A DNA stretch of 13,106 nucleotides from Candidatus Omnitrophota bacterium. Lineage in GTDB: Bacteria; Omnitrophota; Gorgyraeia; 2-01-FULL-45-10. Positions 1-7,978 of this stretch are shown here, piece after piece (the stretch's first letter is position 1; each line of letters begins with the position of its first letter). Position numbers and translations under genes: made by a program. Below the pieces are notes generated by a model. The model was not told the DNA's origin. It saw only the letters and a program-made list of their open reading frames with translations, and did no database searches. The stretch covers positions 1 to 13,106 of the forward strand of contig JAUYPN010000062.1 in assembly GCA_030695725.1 (NCBI GenBank), read 5' to 3'.

Positions 1-1359
1 CTCGATACGCCGGGCCATGAAGCATTCACAGCCATGAGAGCGCGCGGCGCCAATGCCACGGACGTCGTAGTGTTGGTTGTGGCGGCCGATGACGGAGTGA
101 TGCCGCAGACGAAAGAAGCCGCGGACCACGCGAGAGCCGCGGGAGCTACCATAGTGGTGGCATTGAACAAATGCGATCTTCCCAGCGCCAATATTGATAA
201 AGTCAAAGGCCAACTTTCGCAGATAGGACTGAGCCCGGAAGATTGGGGCGGCAAGACGGTCACCGTGGCGGTTTCGGCCAAGACCGGCGAGGGCGTGGAT
301 AAATTATTGGAAATGTTATTGCTCGAATCAGAACTTCTGGAATTGAAAGCAAATCCGAGCCTCAAGGCAAGAGGAGTCGTCATAGAAGGCAAGATGTCGA
401 GCGGACAGGGGGCCGTGGCGACCGTGCTTGTGAAGAACGGAACACTGCATTTGGGAGATATGGTATTGAGCGGCGGGAACTATGGCCGCGTGAAGGCGAT
501 GATGGACCATAAAGGCGAGCGCATAAAAGCGGCTCCGCCTTCGAAGCCGGTGAGCATCCTCGGTTTGTCGGGAGTTCCTATGGCGGGCGAAGAGTTCTTC
601 GTGGTGAAGGACGAAAAGAAGGCGAGGACGCTATCTCTGTTGAAACAGGACGAAGACCGCGCTCACAGGCTCCGGGCATCGAAGAGAGTGACTCTCGAAG
701 ATTTCTATAAAAAGCTGAAAGATGGAGCCATAAAAGAGCTTTCGGTGCTGTTGAAGGGCGATGTGCAGGGCTCCGTAGAAGCCATAAAAGCGTCATTGCT
801 TGAACTGAACACCAAGGACGTCAAGGTCGTGATAGTTCATGCCGACGTCGGTAATATCAATGAATCCGATATAATGCTGGCGATGGCCTCGAACGCCGTA
901 GTCATGGGATTCAATGTGAAGATAGATGAAAGGGCCGAGGAGCTCGCGTCCAAAGAAGAGATAGAGATAAAGATATACGGGATCATATACGAGGCGATAC
1001 AGGATGTCGTCGCGGCCATGGAAGGCTTGCTGGAGCCTTTCCTGAAAGAGGTCTTTACCGGAAGAGCCGTCGTGAAACAGGTCTTCAAGGTCACTAAGGC
1101 CGGCACGATAGCGGGTTCCCAGGTAGTGAAAGGAAAGATCGGCAGGCACGGTATCGCGAAACTGATAAGGAATAAAGAAGTGGTTTACGAGGGCAAGATA
1201 AGCTCCTTAAAGCGGTTCAAGGACGATGTGCGCGAGGTTAACGAGGGCGTTGAGTGCGGAATATCGCTCGACAGGCACGATGATATAAAAGAGAGCGATA
1301 TCATCGAGCAGTATCAGATAGAGAAAGTCGCACGTCGTTTGGATTCGAAAAGACCATGA
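1..1359 (+). CDS. infB: Translation initiation factor IF-2, 3' part (5' end outside window)
   Basis: IF-2 is the GTPase that delivers fMet-tRNA to the 30S subunit and promotes subunit joining. The reading frame is open from base 1, so the gene runs in from the left; 452 codons are visible. The fragment starts inside the G domain: DTPGH (G3) at visible residues 2-6, NKCD (G4) at 56-59 and SAK (G5) at 92-94. The N-terminal region and the P-loop (G1) lie outside the window. Beta-barrel domain II follows, then the IF-2 domain with DVQGSVEA, and a C-terminal tRNA-binding barrel with VECGISLDR near the end. The C-terminus has normal family length. The TGA stop overlaps the trpS start in an ATGA junction, implying translational coupling. 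G4 reads NKCD where NKID or NKMD is common, a tolerated position. Identification is secure from motif order. Confidence 0.97.
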   Translation, partial: LDTPGHEAFTAMRARGANATDVVVLVVAADDGVMPQTKEAADHARAAGATIVVALNKCDLPSANIDKVKGQLSQIGLSPEDWGGKTVTVAVSAKTGEGVDKLLEMLLLESELLELKANPSLKARGVVIEGKMSSGQGAVATVLVKNGTLHLGDMVLSGGNYGRVKAMMDHKGERIKAAPPSKPVSILGLSGVPMAGEEFFVVKDEKKARTLSLLKQDEDRAHRLRASKRVTLEDFYKKLKDGAIKELSVLLKGDVQGSVEAIKASLLELNTKDVKVVIVHADVGNINESDIMLAMASNAVVMGFNVKIDERAEELASKEEIEIKIYGIIYEAIQDVVAAMEGLLEPFLKEVFTGRAVVKQVFKVTKAGTIAGSQVVKGKIGRHGIAKLIRNKEVVYEGKISSLKRFKDDVREVNEGVECGISLDRHDDIKESDIIEQYQIEKVARRLDSKRP

Positions 1360-2345
1360 CCGACAGAAAACGCATCTTAAGCGGAATGAGGCCTACAGGC
1401 AAGCTGCACCTGGGACACCTCGTAGGCGCGCTCGACAATTGGATTAAGCTCCAGGACGACTACCAGTGTTTCTACATGATAGCCGACTGGCATGCCCTCA
1501 TGAGCGAATACGAGAACCCCAAAGATATGCAGGGCTATGTTTATGAAGTGGCGAAGGACTTCATAGCATCGGGGCTCGATCCCAACAGATGTACCATATT
1601 CATACAATCACAGGTGCCGCAGCACCTGGAGCTGGCGATGATACTGTCGGACCTGACGCCGCTTGCGTGGGTGGAGAGATGCCCGACGTATAAGGAACAG
1701 CTGCGCGAGCTTAAAGGCAGAGAGATCACGACGTACGGTTTCTTAGGGTACCCAGTTCTTCAGGCGGCCGACATAGCTCTTTATAAAGCCAATGCGGTCC
1801 CTGTGGGAATAGATCAGCTTCCGCATCTTGAATTGACGCGCGAGATATTGCGCAGGTTCAATGCCCTGTACAAGAAAAATGTATTTCCGGAGCCCGAGCC
1901 TATATTGACCAAAGCGTCGAAGCTTCTGGGCCTCGACAACAGGAAGATGTCCAAGAGCTACGGTAATTTTATTGCGCTTTCCGACACGCCCGAGACGATA
2001 GAAAAGAAAGTCTCGCAGATGATCACGGACCCCGAACGCATTCACGTCAAAGATAAGGGTCATCCGGCGATATGCACCGTATTCAATTATCTGACGAATT
2101 TCGGGGAGAATGCGGTGAGCGCCCAGACTAAGAATTTATGCGAATCGGCCTCCATGGGCTGTACCGCATGCAAGAAGAATCTTACGAAGATACTGGTAGA
2201 TTATCTGGCTCCTATACGCGAAAAGAGGGCCGCTCTTACGGATCCCAAGATAAAAGAGATCTTGAGGGAAGGCGCCAAAGAAGCGGCTGACTTCGCTTCT
2301 CGGACGATGGACGAAGTAAAAGGCATAGTGGGTTTAATAAAGTAA
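1356..2345 (+). CDS. trpS: Tryptophan--tRNA ligase
   Basis: Class I aminoacyl-tRNA synthetase that charges tRNA-Trp in the cytoplasm, using ATP. The HIGH-type signature is PTGKLHLGH (HLGH at residues 18-21) and the KMSKS loop is at 197-201. The GIDQ motif typical of TrpRS follows the VPV stretch in the middle of the Rossmann fold. Length is 329 residues, normal for bacterial TrpRS. A C-terminal CxxC (CTAC) resembles cysteine pairs seen in some TrpRS, role unknown. The ATG overlaps the infB stop by four bases and has no good Shine-Dalgarno sequence, so it probably relies on coupling. The scpA ATG follows the TAA stop with no gap. Confidence 0.97.
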   Translation: MTDRKRILSGMRPTGKLHLGHLVGALDNWIKLQDDYQCFYMIADWHALMSEYENPKDMQGYVYEVAKDFIASGLDPNRCTIFIQSQVPQHLELAMILSDLTPLAWVERCPTYKEQLRELKGREITTYGFLGYPVLQAADIALYKANAVPVGIDQLPHLELTREILRRFNALYKKNVFPEPEPILTKASKLLGLDNRKMSKSYGNFIALSDTPETIEKKVSQMITDPERIHVKDKGHPAICTVFNYLTNFGENAVSAQTKNLCESASMGCTACKKNLTKILVDYLAPIREKRAALTDPKIKEILREGAKEAADFASRTMDEVKGIVGLIK

Positions 2346-3092
2346 ATGACATACAAGGTAAAATTAGAGGTATTCGAAGGGCCGCTTGACCTTCTCTTGT
2401 ATCTGATAAAGAAGGAAGAGCTCAACATATCCGATATTCCTATCGCCAGGATCACAGATCAATACCTGGAGTACCTGGAGTTGATGCAGTTGATGGACCT
2501 CGACATCGCCGGAGAGTTCCTGGTGATGGCGGCGACATTGATGCATATAAAATCGAAGATGCTGCTTCCGCCGGACGAGACGGCCCAGGAGGAGATAGAG
2601 GAGGATCCGCGCGCGGAGCTTGTAAGAAGGCTCCTGGAATACAAAAAGTTCAAAGAGGCGGCGTCCGAGCTTGCCAGCATGGAGAAACAGCACAAACATC
2701 TCTTCCCGAGGGTCGGCACTGTCCAGATGGATGAGGCCCAGATCCAAAAGGACATACTATTTGAAGCGAGCCTCTTCGACCTGATAACAGCGTTCACCAA
2801 AGTACTAAAGGATATCCCGAAAGACGTATTCCATCAGGTCGTCAAGGACGAATTCACGGTTTCGCAGAAGATGCACGATATCCTGCATATGATGGTCGAG
2901 AAGCAGTCGATATTCTTTCTCGAGCTGTTCAAGGCGGCAAAACATAAGAGAGAGATGATAACGATATTTCTGGCGCTTTTGGAGCTGATAAGGCTCAAAG
3001 CCGTGGTGATACAGCAGGCCGTCGTCTTCGGCGATATAGAGATAATAAGGTGCGTGGAAGAGGTAAAACCCATAGGTGAAGGCAATGGATAG
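2346..3092 (+). CDS. scpA: Segregation and condensation protein A
   Basis: ScpA is the kleisin subunit that bridges the two SMC heads in the bacterial condensin SMC-ScpAB, which compacts and segregates the chromosome. The N-terminus has the family signature FEGPLDLLLYLI (residues 9-20), the SMC neck-binding helical region. A charged middle follows, then a C-terminal winged-helix region (from about residue 170) that should bind the SMC cap. Length is 248 residues, typical. The start codon directly abuts the trpS stop, and its last eight bases overlap the preferred scpB ATG, so the pair is probably co-translated. smc itself is not in the window. Confidence 0.95.
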   Translation: MTYKVKLEVFEGPLDLLLYLIKKEELNISDIPIARITDQYLEYLELMQLMDLDIAGEFLVMAATLMHIKSKMLLPPDETAQEEIEEDPRAELVRRLLEYKKFKEAASELASMEKQHKHLFPRVGTVQMDEAQIQKDILFEASLFDLITAFTKVLKDIPKDVFHQVVKDEFTVSQKMHDILHMMVEKQSIFFLELFKAAKHKREMITIFLALLELIRLKAVVIQQAVVFGDIEIIRCVEEVKPIGEGNG

Positions 3093-3717
3093 AAAAGAAG
3101 CAAAAAGGATCATAGAGGCTATCCTTTTCGTAAGCGATAAGCCGGTATCGATAGCTACGCTGAAAGACGTATTAAAAGAGATCGACCCGACCGAGATAAG
3201 GACTTCCATAGAGGAATTGAACAATGAATACAATTCTTCCGAGAGAAGTTTCAGCATAAGGGAGATAGCCGGCGGATTCCAGATGCTGACGGATCCGGTA
3301 TACAGCGCATGGATATCGAGCCTGTATAAAAGGCCGTCGGACAGGATGACCGGCCCGGCGCTGGAGACGCTCGCGATCATCGCGTACAGGCAGCCCCTGA
3401 CGAGAAGCGATATAGAGGCGATCAGGGGAGTGAATGTCGACGGAGTCCTTAATACGCTTGAAGAGCGCTCTCTCATAAGGACGAGAGGCAGAGTCGACGG
3501 GCCGGGCAGGCCCATACTTTACGGTACCACCAATGAATTTTTACAGCACTTTGGTCTGAAATCGCTCGAGGATCTTCCGAAATTGAAGGAGTTCCAGGAG
3601 AGCGACCTGGATTTTGTGAAGGAAGAGCAAAAGACACGGATCATTGACACTAAGACAGGCGAGCTTTCAACGGTAAATGCAGAAGAGGAGACGCAAAATG
3701 AGTCTAAAGAAGCTTAG
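3085..3717 (+). CDS. scpB: Segregation and condensation protein B
   Basis: ScpB is the tandem winged-helix (kite) protein that dimerises on ScpA in the SMC-ScpAB condensin. The N-terminal EAILFVSDKPVS, the central ALETLAIIAYRQPLTR-like stretch and the GRPILYGTT segment are characteristic of the family. About 30 acidic and polar residues follow the second winged helix and are probably disordered. The ATG at 3085 is preferred because AGGTG (3075-3079) lies a suitable distance upstream; an in-frame GTG at 3076 would add three residues. The gene overlaps scpA by 8 bases and the start of pheA by 20 bases. Confidence 0.95.
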   Translation: MDRKEAKRIIEAILFVSDKPVSIATLKDVLKEIDPTEIRTSIEELNNEYNSSERSFSIREIAGGFQMLTDPVYSAWISSLYKRPSDRMTGPALETLAIIAYRQPLTRSDIEAIRGVNVDGVLNTLEERSLIRTRGRVDGPGRPILYGTTNEFLQHFGLKSLEDLPKLKEFQESDLDFVKEEQKTRIIDTKTGELSTVNAEEETQNESKEA

Positions 3718-4768
3718 GGTATCGATAGATTCTATAGATTCGAAGATATTGAGACTTTTGAATGAGCGGGCTAAGATCACGCTTCGCGTCGGCAGTGTGA
3801 AGTCGAAACGCAATGAATCCGTCTACGTTCCCGAAAGAGAGTCCGAAGTCTATAAAAAATTGGCCGACAACAACAAAGGGCCGCTTTCAAATGCCGCTCT
3901 TCAGGCAATATATAGAGAGGTCATGTCGAGCGCGCTCGGGCTCGAGAGGCCGATAAAGATAGCTTACCTGGGGCCGGAGTTCACATTCACGCATCTGGCG
4001 AGCATGAAGAAGTTCGGTTCCAGCGTCGAGTACTCCGGCTGCAGCACGATCACTTCGGTCTTCGATGAGGTGGAAAGGGAGAGAGCGGATTATGGAGTAG
4101 TCCCCATAGAAAATTCGGTGGAAGGGGCCGTGAACCACACTCTGGACATGTTCATAGATTCCGACCTGAAGGTATGCTCTGAAATATATCTGGAGATATC
4201 GCACAGCCTGTTGTCTAAAGAGTCCGATATAAGAGAGATAAGAAAAGTATATTCCAAGGACCAGGTCTTCGGACAGTGCAGGCTTTGGCTTGAAGAGCAT
4301 CTTCCGAGCGTCGCTTTGGTAGAGGTCGCGAGCACCGCCAGGGCCGCCGAGATAGCTTCAAAAGAGAAGAACGCGGCGTGCATAGCCAGTGAACTCACGG
4401 CGGCCAAATATCACCTTAAGGACCTGTACGATTCTATAGAGGACAACGCGCACAACGTGACGAGGTTTTTGGTGATCGGCAGGACGGAAGCTAAGCAGAC
4501 GAGGAAAGACAAGACGTCCGTGATGTTCTCCCTGAAGGACAGGGTGGGCGCTCTTCATGACATACTCATGCCTTTCAAAAAGTACAGGATAAACCTGACG
4601 AAGATAGAGTCGAGGCCGTCCAAAGTGAAAGCGTGGAAGTACTACTTCTTCGTGGATATGGAAGGCCATCATCTCGATAAAAGAATCTCCAGCGCGCTCT
4701 CTATATTGAAGAAGAGCACGACATATTTAAAGATACTCGGCTCGTATCCCGCAGCCGACGTTATATAA
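3698..4768 (+). CDS. pheA: Bifunctional chorismate mutase / prephenate dehydratase (P-protein)
   Basis: Converts chorismate to prephenate and then to phenylpyruvate, the committed steps of phenylalanine synthesis. An AroQ-type chorismate mutase helical domain occupies about residues 1-85, including the VPERE segment. The prephenate dehydratase domain (about 86-265) has PIENSVEGAV and the catalytic-type TRF at 255-257. An ACT regulatory domain (about 270-350) carries GALHD (284-288) and ESRP (304-307), the motifs associated with phenylalanine binding, so feedback inhibition by phenylalanine is expected. The ATG at 3698 is chosen because AGGAG (3686-3690) sits seven bases upstream; an ATG at 3677 would add seven basic residues. 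It overlaps the scpB end. The usual GPEGTF motif reads GPEFTF here. Length is 356 residues, typical for P-proteins. Confidence 0.95.
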   Translation: MSLKKLRVSIDSIDSKILRLLNERAKITLRVGSVKSKRNESVYVPERESEVYKKLADNNKGPLSNAALQAIYREVMSSALGLERPIKIAYLGPEFTFTHLASMKKFGSSVEYSGCSTITSVFDEVERERADYGVVPIENSVEGAVNHTLDMFIDSDLKVCSEIYLEISHSLLSKESDIREIRKVYSKDQVFGQCRLWLEEHLPSVALVEVASTARAAEIASKEKNAACIASELTAAKYHLKDLYDSIEDNAHNVTRFLVIGRTEAKQTRKDKTSVMFSLKDRVGALHDILMPFKKYRINLTKIESRPSKVKAWKYYFFVDMEGHHLDKRISSALSILKKSTTYLKILGSYPAADVI

Positions 4769-4779
4769 AAAGGATTACG

Positions 4780-5886
4780 ATGAGTAAAATTGACAGACTG
4801 TTTCGCAAAGAGATAGAGGATATACCCGTATATATTCCCGGTAAGCCAATTGAAGAAGTTCAGAGGATGCTGGGGCTCGAGCGTGTGATAAAGATCGCGT
4901 CGAACGAAAATCCCCTCGGGCCTTCGCCCAAAGCCGTTTCGGCGATAAAAAAGACTTTGAGCGGAATAAACCGTTATCCCGACGCTGCGTCCTGGTACCT
5001 TAAGGCTAAATTATCGACGGCCCTTAAGACCCGGATAGACAGGATAATATGCGGAAACGGTTCGGACGAGATCATCATCCTGACCCTGAAGGCTTTTGCC
5101 GGCAAGGACGATGAGGTCATCATAGCCAAGCCTACATTTCTGATATATCAGGTGGCGGCGGGAATTGTGGGCTCAGATATAAAATTCGTTCCTTTGACAA
5201 AAGATCTCAAGTACGATCTTGGGGCGATGAAAAAGGCAATTACTGACAAGACTAAGATCATATTTATAGCTAATCCCGATAATCCGGCCGGCACGTATGT
5301 CACGAAGACGGAACTTGAGGAATTTTTTGATGGCTTGCCGGAAGACGTTATAGTATATCTTGACGAAGCTTATTACGAGCTGGCGAGAGACTTTTGTGAG
5401 GACTACCCAAACGGCATGGACTATCTTGACAGGCCCAACCTTATAGTTGCCAGATCCTTTTCCAAGATCTACGGTCTCGCCGGGTTAAGGGTGGGATACG
5501 GCGTTACGAGCGCGCGTATAGTGAGATACTTGGATAAGTTCAGAGACCCATTTAACGTGAATATACTGGCACAGGCTGCCGCTACGGCCGCATTGGACGA
5601 TAAAGAATTTGTCAAAAAGACTCTTCGTGCGGTCAGAGAGGGCAAATCGTTCCTTTACGACGAGCTCGATAAGATGGGGCTGGAATACGTAAAAACCGTG
5701 ACCAACTTTATGATGATAGATGTCAAGAGGGATTCTGTAAAGGTCTTTGAACAGCTCATCTGTAAAGGCGTCATAGTGCGCGACATGAAGGCGTGGGGCT
5801 ACGATACGTTCATCCGCGTCAGTGTCGGTACGTGCGAAGAGAATAAAATTTTTATAGAAACGCTGAAAAAGATATTGAGTAAATAA
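4780..5886 (+). CDS. hisC: HisC-like PLP-dependent aminotransferase (histidinol-phosphate or aromatic)
   Basis: Fold-type I pyridoxal-phosphate aminotransferase of the HisC family, 368 residues. Seen: ASNENPLGPSP near the N-terminus, NPDNPAGTY in the middle, YLDEAYYEL, and the PLP lysine in SFSKIYGLAGLRVGYG at residue 229. A C-terminal arginine in IRVSVGT would bind the substrate carboxylate. HisC enzymes convert imidazole-acetol phosphate to histidinol phosphate, and several also transaminate phenylpyruvate and hydroxyphenylpyruvate. The position between pheA and aroF, with no other his gene nearby, makes the aromatic transaminase role likely (inference). AGGA (4771-4774) lies five bases before the ATG, and the gap from pheA is 11 bases. 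Confidence 0.9.
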   Translation: MSKIDRLFRKEIEDIPVYIPGKPIEEVQRMLGLERVIKIASNENPLGPSPKAVSAIKKTLSGINRYPDAASWYLKAKLSTALKTRIDRIICGNGSDEIIILTLKAFAGKDDEVIIAKPTFLIYQVAAGIVGSDIKFVPLTKDLKYDLGAMKKAITDKTKIIFIANPDNPAGTYVTKTELEEFFDGLPEDVIVYLDEAYYELARDFCEDYPNGMDYLDRPNLIVARSFSKIYGLAGLRVGYGVTSARIVRYLDKFRDPFNVNILAQAAATAALDDKEFVKKTLRAVREGKSFLYDELDKMGLEYVKTVTNFMMIDVKRDSVKVFEQLICKGVIVRDMKAWGYDTFIRVSVGTCEENKIFIETLKKILSK

Positions 5887-5902
5887 GACAGGAGAATTAC
5901 GC

Positions 5903-6919
5903 ATGATAATTGTAATGCGGTCCGGCGCATCCAAAAAAGAGATCGACCACTTAATAGGAAAAGTAAAGAAGCTGGGGCTTAAGCCCTGGGTTTCGAGGGG
6001 CGTTGAGAGGACCATAGTAGGCGTCATCGGTGAAGAGGATGCCCTACGCCTACAGCCTCTGGAGGCCTTCCCGGGCGTTGAAAAAGTCCTTCCTATATTA
6101 AAACCGTACAAATTAGCGTCCAGGGATTTCAAAAAAGAAGACAGCATAATAGATATAGGCTCCGGAGTAAAGGTCGGCGGGAAGCGGATAGTGGTGATGG
6201 CCGGCCCGTGTTCGGTCGAAAACGAGAAGCTCCTGATCGACATAGCAAAGCGCGTCAAAAAGTGCGGCGCTACCGTATTAAGAGGAGGCGCTTTTAAACC
6301 GAGAACATCCCCGTACGCGTTCCAGGGGCTTGGCGTGAAGGGCCTCAAGTTCTTAGCCAGCGCGAAGAAAGAGACCGGGCTGCCGATAGTTACGGAAGTC
6401 ATGGATACCCGCGATGTCGAGGTGATAGCAAAATACGCCGATATATTCCAGATAGGCGCCCGGAATATGCAGAATTTTAATCTTTTGAAAGAAGTGGGGA
6501 AGACGAAGAAGCCGGTCCTCTTAAAGCGGGGCATGTCCAATACGGTAAAAGAGCTTCTGATGTCCGCCGAATACATTCTCTCCGAGGGGAACTTTAATGT
6601 GATACTTTGCGAGAGGGGGATAAGGACTTTTGAGGACGCGACTAGATTCACGCTCGATATAAACGCCGTGCCGGTGGTCAAGTCGTTAAGCCATCTTCCC
6701 ATAATAGTGGATCCGTCGCACGCTACGGGCAAGTGGGGGCTCGTGGAACCTTGCGCTAAGGCGGCTATCGCCGGGGGAGCGGACGGGCTTATCATTGAGG
6801 TCCATACCAAACCGGAAGAGGCCATGTCGGACGGGGAACAGTCTCTCTTGCCGGAGAACTTCGAACATCTCATGAAAGAAGTAGGGCGTGTTGCAGGCGC
6901 GGTTGATAGGAAAATTTAA
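5903..6919 (+). CDS. aroF: 3-deoxy-7-phosphoheptulonate synthase (DAHP synthase), type I-beta
   Basis: Catalyses the first shikimate-pathway step, condensing phosphoenolpyruvate with erythrose 4-phosphate. The N-terminal 70-odd residues form a ferredoxin-like regulatory domain like that of the Thermotoga maritima enzyme, followed by the TIM-barrel catalytic domain. Expected metal ligands are visible: C103 in AGPCS, H273 in DPSHATG, E299 in IIEVH and D310 in SDGEQSL; the spacing matches the T. maritima enzyme. LRGGAFKPRTSPY is the PEP-binding signature. Regulation by tyrosine through the N-terminal domain is plausible from the family. GGAG (5891-5894) precedes the ATG by eight bases. Length is 338 residues, normal. 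The palindromic repeat cluster begins just after the stop. Confidence 0.96.
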   Translation: MIIVMRSGASKKEIDHLIGKVKKLGLKPWVSRGVERTIVGVIGEEDALRLQPLEAFPGVEKVLPILKPYKLASRDFKKEDSIIDIGSGVKVGGKRIVVMAGPCSVENEKLLIDIAKRVKKCGATVLRGGAFKPRTSPYAFQGLGVKGLKFLASAKKETGLPIVTEVMDTRDVEVIAKYADIFQIGARNMQNFNLLKEVGKTKKPVLLKRGMSNTVKELLMSAEYILSEGNFNVILCERGIRTFEDATRFTLDINAVPVVKSLSHLPIIVDPSHATGKWGLVEPCAKAAIAGGADGLIIEVHTKPEEAMSDGEQSLLPENFEHLMKEVGRVAGAVDRKI

Positions 6920-6922
6920 AAT

Positions 6923-7053
6923 CGTGTCATGCCTGCGAAAGCAGGCATCCATACATAGCCCTCGTATGGATTCCCGCTGGTCCCCGCGGAAGCGGGGATT
7001 ACCCCGTGCATAGATTCCCGTTTTCGCGGGAATGACACGGGGCGGGAATGACA
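6923..7053 (+). repeat. Palindromic repeat cluster (REP/MITE-like) between aroF and tyrA
   Basis: Several inverted repeats fill this gap. Hairpin 1 (6929-6948) has an 8-bp stem ATGCCTGC and a GAAA loop. Arms ATCCATAC and GTATGGAT pair at 6947-6954 and 6964-6971. Hairpin 2 (6981-6998) has a 7-bp stem TCCCCGC and a GGAA loop. Hairpin 3 (7014-7033) has arms ATTCCCG and CGGGAAT. The ends form an 8-bp inverted repeat, CGTGTCAT (6923-6930) and ATGACACG (7032-7039). GCGGGAATGACA occurs at 7026-7037 and again at 7042-7053. This resembles the widespread dispersed palindromes built on GTCATTCCCGC. It has no coding capacity. In an mRNA it could stabilise 3' ends or attenuate readthrough into tyrA. No T-run follows any stem, so it is not a canonical terminator. 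Confidence 0.85.
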
Positions 7054-7099
7054 GTAATACTAATTTGAACTGCAATATAAATTTATAGAAATTTATTGT

Positions 7100-7978
7100 A
7101 TGACTATATTTAAAAAAGTAACAATAATCGGAGTTGGATTGATCGGGGGCTCGATAGGTCTTGCGATCAAAAAGAGAAAAATCGCCGGTGAAGTCATAGG
7201 CGTCTTCAGGCATGAATCCACGCTGAAACGGGCGCTGAAATGCAACGCTGTAGATAAGGCCACTATGTTTATTGAAGGCGGCGTCAACGGAGCGGACCTC
7301 ATCATAGTTACTTCGCCCGTGCATTCCATACCCGGCATCATAAAGACAGCGGCGAAGTACGCTAAAAGAGGCGCCATCATCACCGACGCCGGCAGCACAA
7401 AGGCCTGGATAGTGAGTTCGGTGGAGAAGAGCCTGGTGAGATCGCGGAAAGTTCATTTTGTGGGCTCGCATCCTATGGCCGGCTCCGAACGCGCCGGTGT
7501 GGAGTTCGCCAGAGCGAATCTATTCGAGAAGGCGCCCTGCATCGTAACAAAAACTGCGGCGACCGATAAGGCTAGTTTAAATAAAGTGATAAAATTCTGG
7601 GACTCCCTCGGAGCGATAGTCAAGGTCATGAGCCCGGCCTCGCACGACAGGTCAGTATCTTTGATAAGCCATCTGCCTCATATAGTCGCGTTCGGACTTG
7701 CCGGTTCGGTCCCGTTACGGGAAATTCAATACGCCGCCGAAGGTTTCAGGGATACCACGCGCGTCGCTTCAAGCGACCCGGAGCTTTGGGCCGATATATT
7801 TTTAACGAACAGAAAAGAGATCCTGAAAGCGGGACGGGCCTTTGAAAGCTATTATAAAGATATACTCAAGGCGATATCAAAAGGCGACCACAAAAAAACG
7901 GTTAGTTTTTTGAAGAGAGCCAAGTCAAAGAGAGATGCGCTTAAGTTTAATGGGAAAGAGAGAGAGTTAAACCTTTGA
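7100..7978 (+). CDS. tyrA: Prephenate dehydrogenase
   Basis: NAD(P)-dependent oxidative decarboxylation of prephenate to 4-hydroxyphenylpyruvate, the tyrosine branch. The N-terminal Rossmann motif GVGLIGGSIG is at residues 11-20. GSHPMAGSERAG, the prephenate-binding signature, and SHLPHIVAFGLA follow, with a helical dimerisation domain behind. Length is 292 residues with no ACT domain and no fused chorismate mutase, so it is the short monofunctional type. Activity on arogenate cannot be excluded from sequence. The ATG lies in an AT-rich leader with no recognisable Shine-Dalgarno sequence, unlike its neighbours. It is separated from aroF by the palindromic repeats. The stop overlaps the cmk start by four bases (TTGA). 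Confidence 0.94.
   Translation: MTIFKKVTIIGVGLIGGSIGLAIKKRKIAGEVIGVFRHESTLKRALKCNAVDKATMFIEGGVNGADLIIVTSPVHSIPGIIKTAAKYAKRGAIITDAGSTKAWIVSSVEKSLVRSRKVHFVGSHPMAGSERAGVEFARANLFEKAPCIVTKTAATDKASLNKVIKFWDSLGAIVKVMSPASHDRSVSLISHLPHIVAFGLAGSVPLREIQYAAEGFRDTTRVASSDPELWADIFLTNRKEILKAGRAFESYYKDILKAISKGDHKKTVSFLKRAKSKRDALKFNGKERELNL

Noticed and set aside
5485..6873. A 462-codon open frame on the minus strand opposite hisC and aroF
   Set aside because: It is antisense to two well-identified enzymes and crosses the gap between them. Its translation has no recognisable domain, so it is a shadow of codon bias.
6923..7053. CRISPR array
   Set aside because: The repeats are palindromes of differing sequence without regular unique spacers, and no cas gene is present.
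7032..7061. Possible promoter for tyrA (ATGACA and AATACT, 18 bases apart)
   Set aside because: The -35-like box is part of the repeat end and the -10 match is weak; AT-rich sequence gives such matches by chance.
6686..7471. A 261-codon minus-strand frame across the aroF-tyrA gap
   Set aside because: It reads through the palindromic repeats and is antisense to parts of aroF and tyrA; no family motif or ribosome binding site supports it.
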